64,000 nucleotides of DNA, from contig JASBSU010000037.1 of assembly GCA_030148725.1 (NCBI GenBank), forward strand, positions 1-64,000, given 5' to 3'. Of this stretch, positions 57,996-64,000 are shown piece after piece. Under the pieces are notes generated by a model that saw only the letters and a list, made by a program, of their open reading frames with translations, was not told the origin of the DNA and searched no databases. A program made the position numbers and the translations under genes. The DNA is from Hyphomicrobium sp. (GTDB taxonomy: Bacteria > Pseudomonadota > Alphaproteobacteria > Rhizobiales > Hyphomicrobiaceae). The number at the start of each line of letters is the position of its first letter. Position 1 is the stretch's first letter.

Positions 57996-58618
57996 TGCTT
58001 TTTCTCGGGGGCCGTTTTTTCTGGTGCGGATTGCTCGGGTGCGGCAGCGGGTGGTCCTGGCGCCGCGGCTGGCGGTGCCTGTTCCAACTGCGGAACCTTC
58101 ACGCCGGGGAAGAGGGTCTGGAAGAACAGTGGGAAGCCCTGCTCGTCGACGTTGCGTTTGAACTCCGCAACGCGCTCCTTGGAGATCTTGTACTGACCGA
58201 ACGCCGCCCCGACGCGCCGCATCATCGTGCCAGCCAGCATCTGCGGGGTCGGTGCGCCCATCTTCTTCAACGTTTCGGGCGGCATGCGTGAATAGACCAG
58301 CGTCAGAACCTGCGTCTCCATGTAGTCCTGCGCGATGCACGCTTCGAAGGCGCGCGTGTAGTCGGTCGACAGGCTGTGCGTGCGGTAGCAGGCATCGATG
58401 AATGCAAATGCCTTGGTGGCACCCTGGGTGCGCTGGATCTGCGCGAGGCGCGTTGCCGCTTCCTTGATGTTCTCGACCTGATCCCACTTCGGCGCGTCTT
58501 CCGCCGCCAGCGCTATCGCGGTCGCGATCGATCCGGCAGCCGACATCACAAACAGCACGCCGATGCATGCCGCTCGCGATACCGTCCACCTGCCGAAACC
58601 GATCACCACCATTTGCAT
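57992..58618 (-). CDS. Secreted protein of unknown function inside the ilvB-ilvH operon
   Basis: A 208-aa protein. It begins in a TGATG overlap with ilvB and ends in an ATGA overlap with ilvH. It has an N-terminal signal or anchor segment (IGVLFVMSAAGSIATAIALA), a helical body (ENIKEAATRLAQIQRTQGAT ... CYRTHSLSTDYTRAFEACIA) with paired cysteines, and a Pro/Ala-rich tail. A periplasmic protein between two subunit genes of a cytosolic enzyme is unexpected. Its function is unknown. Confidence 0.7.
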   Translation of the reverse strand: MQMVVIGFGRWTVSRAACIGVLFVMSAAGSIATAIALAAEDAPKWDQVENIKEAATRLAQIQRTQGATKAFAFIDACYRTHSLSTDYTRAFEACIAQDYMETQVLTLVYSRMPPETLKKMGAPTPQMLAGTMMRRVGAAFGQYKISKERVAEFKRNVDEQGFPLFFQTLFPGVKVPQLEQAPPAAAPGPPAAAPEQSAPEKTAPEKKQ

Positions 58619-60384
58619 CAGACCAGGACCTTGCCCTCTTCGCCGATCGCGCTTCCGACCTCATCGTCGGAAACATCGCTGCCGAGTAGCATCTCGTTGT
58701 GTGCCTTGCCCGACGGGATCATCGGGAAGCAGTTGGCGAGATTGGCCACGCGACAGTCGAAGATGACCGGTCCTTTGGTCTCGATCATGGCGCGGATGGC
58801 ATCATCGAGGTCGTCGGGGTTGTCGCACCGCATACCGGTCCAGCCGTAGGCTTCGGCCAGCTTGACGAAATCCGGCAGGCTTTCGGTATAGCTGTGCGAC
58901 AGGCGGTTGCCGTGCAACAGCTGCTGCCACTGGCGCACCATGCCCATGTACTGGTTGTTGAGGATGAACACCTTCACGGGCAGATCGTACTGCACGGCGG
59001 TCGACGCTTCCTGGATGTTCATCAGGATCGAGGCGTCGCCGGCGATGTCGATGACGAGCGATTTGGGATGGGCAAGCTGCGCGCCGATTGCGGCTGGCAG
59101 GCCGTAGCCCATGGTGCCGAGGCCGCCAGAGGTCATCCAGCGGTTCGGCTCGTCGAAGTGATAGAACTGCGCGGCCCACATCTGGTGCTGGCCGACCTCG
59201 GTGGTGATGTAGGCGTCGCGGTCCTTGGTCAGCGCGAACAGACGCTCGATGGCGTACTGCGGCATGATCACGTCGCGCGAAGGCTTGTAGCTGAGCGACT
59301 TCTTCGCCCGCCAGCCGTCGATCTGCTTCCACCAGGATTTGTGAGCCGCCTTGTCGAGCTGGGGCGACTTCGACTTCCAGATGCGCAGCATGTCCTCGAG
59401 CGTGTAGGCGACGTCACCGACGATGGGGATGTCGACCTTGACGTTCTTGTTGATCGAGGAGGGATCGATGTCGATCTGGATCTTCTGCGAACCGGGCGAG
59501 AATGCATCGAGGCGGCCGGTGATGCGGTCGTCGAAACGCGCGCCGACCGCGATCATCACGTCGCAGTCGTGCATCGCGAAGTTCGCCTCGTAGGTGCCGT
59601 GCATTCCGAGCATGCCCAACCACTGCTTGTCGGACGCGGGGTAAGCGCCGAGACCCATCAGCGTCGAGGTGATGGGATAGCCCGTGAGCCGCACCAACTC
59701 GCGCAGGAGCTGGCTCGCCTTGGGGCCCGAGTTGATGACGCCGCCGCCCGTGTAGAACACCGGCTTCTTGGCGCGCGCCATCAGCTCCACCGCTTCGCGC
59801 ACGGCGTTCTGATCCGGCTTGACGCGCGGCTTGTAGGTCTTGTGCGCGATGTTCGAGGGGCCGACGTAGTTGCCGGTCGCGAACTGAACGTCCTTCGGGA
59901 TGTCGATCACCACGGGGCCGGGGCGGCCCGCCTTGGCGATGTAGAACGCCTCATGGAGGATGCGGGCCAGATCGTTGACGTTCTTCACAAGCCAGTTGTG
60001 CTTGGTGCACGGGCGCGTGATGCCGACCGTATCGCATTCCTGAAAGGCATCGTTGCCGATGAGGTGCGTCGGCACCTGCCCGGTGATGCAGACGAGCGGG
60101 ATGGAATCCATCAGCGCGTCGGTGAGGCCGGTCACGGCATTGGTGGCACCTGGGCCGGATGTCACCAGGGCGACGCCGACCTTGCCGGTGGAGCGCGCAT
60201 AGCCTTCGGCGGCATGCAGCGCGCCGCCTTCCTGACGCACGAGGATGTGCTTGATGCGCTCCTGCTGGAACAGCTCATCATATATCGGCAGCACGGCGCC
60301 GCCGGGGTAGCCGAAGATATGTTCAACGCCCTGATCGTTGAGGGCTGCGAGCACCATTTCTGCGCCCGTCATCGTACGTGCCAT
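58618..60384 (-). CDS. ilvB: Acetolactate synthase large (catalytic) subunit
   Basis: A 588-aa thiamine-diphosphate enzyme starting MARTMTGAEMVLAALNDQGV at 60384 after TGGAG. HIFGYPGGAVLPIYDEL and LVRQEGGALHAAEGYAR (catalytic Glu) come first, and AGDASILMNIQEAST...ILNNQYMG is the ThDP-magnesium motif. It joins two pyruvates, or pyruvate and 2-oxobutyrate, in the first step of valine/isoleucine synthesis. It could equally be called ilvI. Confidence 0.95.
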   Translation of the reverse strand: MARTMTGAEMVLAALNDQGVEHIFGYPGGAVLPIYDELFQQERIKHILVRQEGGALHAAEGYARSTGKVGVALVTSGPGATNAVTGLTDALMDSIPLVCITGQVPTHLIGNDAFQECDTVGITRPCTKHNWLVKNVNDLARILHEAFYIAKAGRPGPVVIDIPKDVQFATGNYVGPSNIAHKTYKPRVKPDQNAVREAVELMARAKKPVFYTGGGVINSGPKASQLLRELVRLTGYPITSTLMGLGAYPASDKQWLGMLGMHGTYEANFAMHDCDVMIAVGARFDDRITGRLDAFSPGSQKIQIDIDPSSINKNVKVDIPIVGDVAYTLEDMLRIWKSKSPQLDKAAHKSWWKQIDGWRAKKSLSYKPSRDVIMPQYAIERLFALTKDRDAYITTEVGQHQMWAAQFYHFDEPNRWMTSGGLGTMGYGLPAAIGAQLAHPKSLVIDIAGDASILMNIQEASTAVQYDLPVKVFILNNQYMGMVRQWQQLLHGNRLSHSYTESLPDFVKLAEAYGWTGMRCDNPDDLDDAIRAMIETKGPVIFDCRVANLANCFPMIPSGKAHNEMLLGSDVSDDEVGSAIGEEGKVLV

Positions 60385-60468
60385 TGCCAACTCCACGGCT
60401 CGGCGCCGGGTTTTGAGGCGCCGCTAGGGATGTGTTGGCGCGCAACCTATGGCGACGGCTGGCTGGGG

Positions 60469-61401
60469 TCAATGAGCGTTTTGAACGAAAGATGCGATAT
60501 TTTCTTCTATTGTTTTCATTTCTTGCGCGAATACGGCTTTCCACGCAATCATGTTGCTGCGGGCCCATGTCAGCTGCCGTTTGGCGTATTGGCGGGTCTC
60601 CGTCTGGCCCGCTGCGATGGCCTCATCCCTTGTCAACTCGCCAGACGCGTGGAGCATGAGAGGACGCACGCCGAGGGCCGTCAGTATCGGCGCCGGGGCG
60701 GCAATCCCCTTGGCGCCAAGTTGCATCACCTCGTCGAGTGCCCCCTCCTCCAGCATGGATGCAAAACGCGCATCGATGCGGCGATAGAGTTCGTCTCGCT
60801 CCTGCACGACAAGGAGCGGAATCGTCCGGTCGAGCGGCAGCACCGGCTGGCGCGGAACGCGCTGCCACTGTGCGAGCGACACGCCGGTTGCCTCGAGCAC
60901 TTCGAGCGCCCGCACGATGCGCTGCGTGTCGGTCACGGCGAGGCGCTCCGCCATCTCGGGGTCTCGTGCAGCCAGCTCAGCGTGGAGCGCGGACGCGCCA
61001 AGCTCGGCACCGCGGGCACGCCAATGGGCGCGGATGTCGTCCGGAACCGCCGGTATCGGTGACAGTCCCTCGGTCAGTGTTTTGAAGTAGAGCCCGGTGC
61101 CGCCGACGATGATCGCGCGGCGTCCGTCACGCTCGGCCTGATCCAGCACGCGCGCCACATCGGCGGCATAGCGACCGGCGGAGTAGCTTTCCGATCCAGG
61201 CACGCACCCATAAAGGGCGTGCGGCACGCGCGCTTCGTCCTCGGCGCTCGGACGCGCGGTCAGTATCCGAAGCTCGCGGTAGACCTGCATGGAATCCGCG
61301 TTGACGACGATGCCGCCAAGACGTTCCGCCAAGCGCAGCGCCAAGCCGGATTTTCCGCTTGCCGTCGGTCCTGCAATAAGGATGGGGCGCATGTCGTTCA
61401 T
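60469..61401 (-). CDS. miaA: tRNA dimethylallyltransferase
   Basis: A 310-aa enzyme with P-loop GPTASGKSGLALRLAERLGG, then NADSMQVYRELRILTARPS and the PHALYGCVPGSESYSAGRYA segment, the MiaA pattern. It transfers a dimethylallyl group to A37 of tRNAs reading UNN codons. It is the gene upstream of ilvB on the same strand with an 84-bp gap. Leucine tRNAs reading UUN codons are among its substrates. Confidence 0.95.
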   Translation of the reverse strand: MNDMRPILIAGPTASGKSGLALRLAERLGGIVVNADSMQVYRELRILTARPSAEDEARVPHALYGCVPGSESYSAGRYAADVARVLDQAERDGRRAIIVGGTGLYFKTLTEGLSPIPAVPDDIRAHWRARGAELGASALHAELAARDPEMAERLAVTDTQRIVRALEVLEATGVSLAQWQRVPRQPVLPLDRTIPLLVVQERDELYRRIDARFASMLEEGALDEVMQLGAKGIAAPAPILTALGVRPLMLHASGELTRDEAIAAGQTETRQYAKRQLTWARSNMIAWKAVFAQEMKTIEENIASFVQNAH

Positions 61402-61448
61402 GCGTCATGGCCTAGCGCACCAGCGCTGACTAATCCATTGCGGGCCGT

Positions 61449-62858
61449 CTAATAGTTGATGGTCGTGCGCATGGCGAACACGGCGGCGTTCGGGATGGGG
61501 ACATAAGGATCGTCCGGATTTGCGGTATGGCCTCCGGGGTTCCAGAAATATTGGAAGTCGGGCTGCAGATAGAGGCCCTTCACGATCTCCGCGGTGTAGC
61601 TCACCTCCAGCACGCCTTCGAAGCTCGGCACGACTGGCTGGCCGGTCTGTTCGTAGTAGTCGATGAGCTGGGAGGACACGCCCGTGTAGATGAAGCCGAT
61701 ACCGAACGTATCGTTTTTGCGCGCGTCGAGCAGGCCGTGGACAGTGATGCCGGCCTCGAAGTAGTTCTGGATGAGGTTGCCCTCCGGCGGCGCCGCCATG
61801 TAGCTGCCGAACAATGTCACACCGCGCTGATCGCCCGGACCCGGCACGCGATAGACCATCTGATCGAGGATGGCATAGAAGCCGTAGTCCTTCGTGGCTT
61901 GCTGGCCGGGGATGCCTAGGAGCCCGATCGGCAAGCCGTTGTTGCCAACGGCCTGTGGCACGAAGCTGCCAAAAAAGCGATAGGCGCCAAGCTTGAGCTT
62001 GCCGGCGAGCTCACCCTCGCCCTGGTTGTACTTGATCGACGTCTCGGCGATGAACATCGGCGACGTAAACGGAAACAAAAGGCCGTTCGGGTTGCACTCC
62101 TGGGGGACTTCGTCGTCGGGGCAATCGCCCGCCGGATCGCCCGCAAACAGACCAAATAGAAAACCGATCGTATCGTTGGGGTCGAACGCGAGGCGCGCTC
62201 CAGGCGAAGCCAACGGATATGACGGACCGCCATCCGGCAGGTTGATGCCCATGATCGAAGGCCAGCCAAACGAGCCGTTGAGGAACGCGGCGCCGCTCTC
62301 GCCAATGGCGAACTCTGAATCTGCCGAAAGCTGGCCGACGCGCAGCGACAACCGATCGTCGAGGAGCTTCTGCTCCAGGTAAATCTCGAAAAGCCGCGTC
62401 GATGGCAACGCCTCGATGAAGCCGACCGGCATCAGCACGCCGAGGTTCATCGCGGAGATGCTCTGGCCGTGGATCTGGTAGCCGTTGGCGAAGAACCTCA
62501 GCCCTTGCCACCCGACAGCCTTTTCGAGATCGATACCGATGTCGACGCCCAGCCGCCCGATATAGCGTGGCTTCTGGGAGTAGCCACCGACCGGATTGCC
62601 GGCGGTATCGGCGATGTAGTTGATGGCGTAGGTGATGCCCCGGCCGGCCAGCATGGCCCGTACTCCGCCGGGATCAGCGAATGCTCGCGGAAAATTCGAG
62701 GCGATGGACGGCTCGGGAAGGCCCGGCACGCGGTCGCTCTCGTCCTCGATGGACTGTCCTGCGGCGGGCGAACTGCACAACGCTAAGGCAGCACAGAGGG
62801 TCGCGATGACGGACGCATGTCTGGAAACGTCCCGAGCGCGATAGGGCCCGCGAGGCAT
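61449..62858 (-). CDS. OprB-type carbohydrate-selective porin
   Basis: An outer-membrane beta-barrel of about 469 aa. The start at 62858 (MPRGPYRARDVSRHASVIAT) gives a signal peptide ending near AAGQS. The longer track ORF adds an implausible basic lead. Features are ITYAINYIADTAGNPVGGYS, EIYLEQKLLDDRLSLRVGQL, and a C-terminal barrel strand ending in aromatic-containing TTINY. OprB-like proteins admit sugars, and the substrate is not evident. It is the only porin in the window and lies apart from the dehydrogenases. Confidence 0.85.
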   Translation of the reverse strand: MPRGPYRARDVSRHASVIATLCAALALCSSPAAGQSIEDESDRVPGLPEPSIASNFPRAFADPGGVRAMLAGRGITYAINYIADTAGNPVGGYSQKPRYIGRLGVDIGIDLEKAVGWQGLRFFANGYQIHGQSISAMNLGVLMPVGFIEALPSTRLFEIYLEQKLLDDRLSLRVGQLSADSEFAIGESGAAFLNGSFGWPSIMGINLPDGGPSYPLASPGARLAFDPNDTIGFLFGLFAGDPAGDCPDDEVPQECNPNGLLFPFTSPMFIAETSIKYNQGEGELAGKLKLGAYRFFGSFVPQAVGNNGLPIGLLGIPGQQATKDYGFYAILDQMVYRVPGPGDQRGVTLFGSYMAAPPEGNLIQNYFEAGITVHGLLDARKNDTFGIGFIYTGVSSQLIDYYEQTGQPVVPSFEGVLEVSYTAEIVKGLYLQPDFQYFWNPGGHTANPDDPYVPIPNAAVFAMRTTINY

Positions 62859-63234
62859 TTTCGATCCAGTGCTCCCTTCGCCGGGGCGATCCCAGCGCGA
62901 CCGACCGACGTCGGTCCGACCTGCTGCACGCAGAATTGGCACGATTCGCGCGGGCGCAGATCGGAGCTGCCACATCGACTGTAAGGTCCTGATGATTCGT
63001 GACGACACGTGGTCTCAAGCACGCCTTTTTGGGTCGGCCCGAGCACGGGGCGCTCTCCCTATCCGCGTCCCGCAACAGCCGTGTGACCGTCAAAACACGT
63101 CAAGTCGTGGATTCGCCAGCGATCGCGACACGCATCAGGGCAGGCCGGACTTGTCGCGCTGCACCGAAGCCGCTAGCCATCTACAAATGGCTCCGGCGGC
63201 AATATCGCCTAAGCCAAGAACTCGGAGAGCGCAT
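62859..63234. other. Divergent intergenic region
   Basis: About 375 bp between the porin and the CDGSH gene. ORF-track frames here are shadows or extensions. It should hold the two divergent promoters. I see no other feature. Confidence 0.4.
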
Positions 63235-63477
63235 ATGGCGGAAGAAGCAATCGTGGCACAGGCCGGGCCGTACCAGGTCGAGCTGACGGAGGGGAAACCC
63301 TACTTCTACTGCCGCTGCGGGCGCTCCCAGAAGCAGCCCTTCTGTGACGGCACGCACACGGGCACGGGCATCGAGCCGCTGCGCTTCGTCGTCGACCACA
63401 CCGGCACCTTCAACATCTGCGGCTGCAAACAGACCGATGACGAGCCATTCTGCGACGGATCGCATCTTTTGCTCTAG
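63235..63477 (+). CDS. Twin CDGSH iron-sulfur protein
   Basis: An 80-aa protein with CGGAGAG before the ATG. It contains two CDGSH zinc-finger-type motifs, CRCGRSQKQPFCDGTH and CGCKQTDDEPFCDGSH, each ligating a 2Fe-2S cluster through three Cys and one His. Bacterial tandem CDGSH proteins are redox or cluster-transfer proteins of unclear role. It is followed 33 bp later by the permease gene. Confidence 0.93.
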   Translation: MAEEAIVAQAGPYQVELTEGKPYFYCRCGRSQKQPFCDGTHTGTGIEPLRFVVDHTGTFNICGCKQTDDEPFCDGSHLLL

Positions 63478-63510
63478 ACTACAGGTGATAGACCGGGGAT
63501 CGGGGGAAGA

Positions 63511-64000
63511 ATGGACTATTTCGTTCAGCAGCTGATCAACGGTCTCTCGCTCGGCTCCATCTACGGGCTCATCGCCATCGGATACACGATGGTGTTCGGC
63601 ATCATCGGCATGGTGAACTTCGCCCATGGCGACGTGTTCATGGTCTCGGCGTTCATCGCGCTGATCCTGTTTCTTATCCTCACGCAAATTCTCGGCGTCG
63701 CAGCGATCGGGCTTGCGCTGCTCATCGTGCTGGTGCTCGGCATGGTCCTGACCGCGCTGTGGAGCTGGGTGATCGAGCGTGTCGCCTATCGACCGCTGGC
63801 GGGCTCTTTCCGCCTCGCCCCGCTCATCTCGGCAATCGGCATGGCGATCTTCCTGTCGAACTTCGTGCAGCTCACACAGGGCCCGCGCAACAAGTCGGTG
63901 CCGCCGATGCTCAACGGGACCGTTTCGATTCCCATCGGCAACGGCTCTGTGACGATCTCGGAAAAGCAGTTCCTGATCTTCGCTGTGACGGCCGTGCTGC
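63511..64000 (+). CDS. livH: Branched-chain amino acid ABC transporter permease, partial
   Basis: Starts at ATG 63511 after GGGGGAAG and runs off the right edge (about 163 codons visible). MDYFVQQLINGLSLGSIYGL, then AIGYTMVFGIIGMVNFAHGD and VFMVSAFIAL, is the characteristic start of LivH-type inner-membrane permeases, with several transmembrane segments following. It should import branched-chain amino acids or related solutes together with LivM, LivG, LivF and a binding protein outside the window. Confidence 0.93.
   Translation, partial: MDYFVQQLINGLSLGSIYGLIAIGYTMVFGIIGMVNFAHGDVFMVSAFIALILFLILTQILGVAAIGLALLIVLVLGMVLTALWSWVIERVAYRPLAGSFRLAPLISAIGMAIFLSNFVQLTQGPRNKSVPPMLNGTVSIPIGNGSVTISEKQFLIFAVTAVL

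Noticed and set aside
58699-61062. Plus-strand ORF of 787 aa antisense to ilvB and miaA
   Set aside because: It spans two clearly recognised minus-strand enzymes and their gap. It is a codon-bias shadow.

Overview
The window is a piece of a high-GC alphaproteobacterial chromosome, most likely Hyphomicrobiales, carrying one apparently complete temperate phage. The host assignment rests on the ilvB-ilvH-ilvC, leuA and miaA proteins, the paired periplasmic PQQ dehydrogenases and the codon bias. It is an inference, not a species call.

Left host flank (1-5711): the start of a cupin gene running off the left edge, two overlapping PQQ-type dehydrogenase genes, a hypothetical protein, a cold-shock-domain-like protein, and a stretch of coding sequence without a start that abuts attL.

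Prophage (5712-49984, about 44.3 kb): it is bounded by a 48-bp perfect direct repeat, the 3' part of tRNA-Lys(CTT). The phage supplies a replacement tRNA 3' end, so the tRNA at the right end is intact. The genome is laid out as follows. (i) A leftward operon of 17 small, tightly overlapping genes (11580 to 5836) includes several zinc-ribbon-like proteins, a MazG-like hydrolase, an AlpA/Xis-like HTH protein and the tyrosine integrase. (ii) A control region holds a CI-like repressor, a Cro-like protein and repeated GAAAATGCAT-type sites. (iii) A rightward replication block holds a TOPRIM primase, a J-domain protein, small membrane proteins and a P-loop helicase. (iv) A GGAACG repeat array lies between replication and packaging. 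(v) The packaging and head genes are a terminase pair, podovirus-type portal, scaffold, capsid and Bbp16-type cement protein. (vi) The short-tail module has gp11/gp12-like tubular proteins, three giant presumptive ejection proteins (751, 792 and 928 aa) and a beta-helix tail spike. (vii) A converging acyltransferase gene is probably a lysogenic-conversion gene. (viii) The lysis cassette has an endolysin with a C-terminal membrane segment, overlapping spanin genes and a small holin candidate. (ix) A cargo block at attR carries two membrane proteins, a minimal ATP-dependent DNA ligase and a DUF2158-like protein. The head-tail set and cement protein resemble Bordetella phage BPP-1 relatives. I see no phage RNA polymerase and no reverse transcriptase.

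Right host flank (49985-64000): tRNA-Lys, a PilZ protein, a solitary MreB-like protein, leuA preceded by a leucine-rich leader peptide ORF, a PhzF-like protein, a Nudix protein, then miaA, ilvB, a secreted protein of unknown function, ilvH and ilvC as a leftward branched-chain amino acid block. These are followed by an OprB-type porin, a twin CDGSH iron-sulfur protein and the start of a LivH-type permease.

The most notable non-gene signals are four copies of GCCTGCGGGTTTCCA near phage module borders, AGTCTCAC inverted pairs beside both att cores, the GGAACG array, and repeated stop/RBS/start junctions in the early operon. The most unusual proteins are two membrane proteins with putative C-terminal DNA-binding domains near opposite ends of the prophage.
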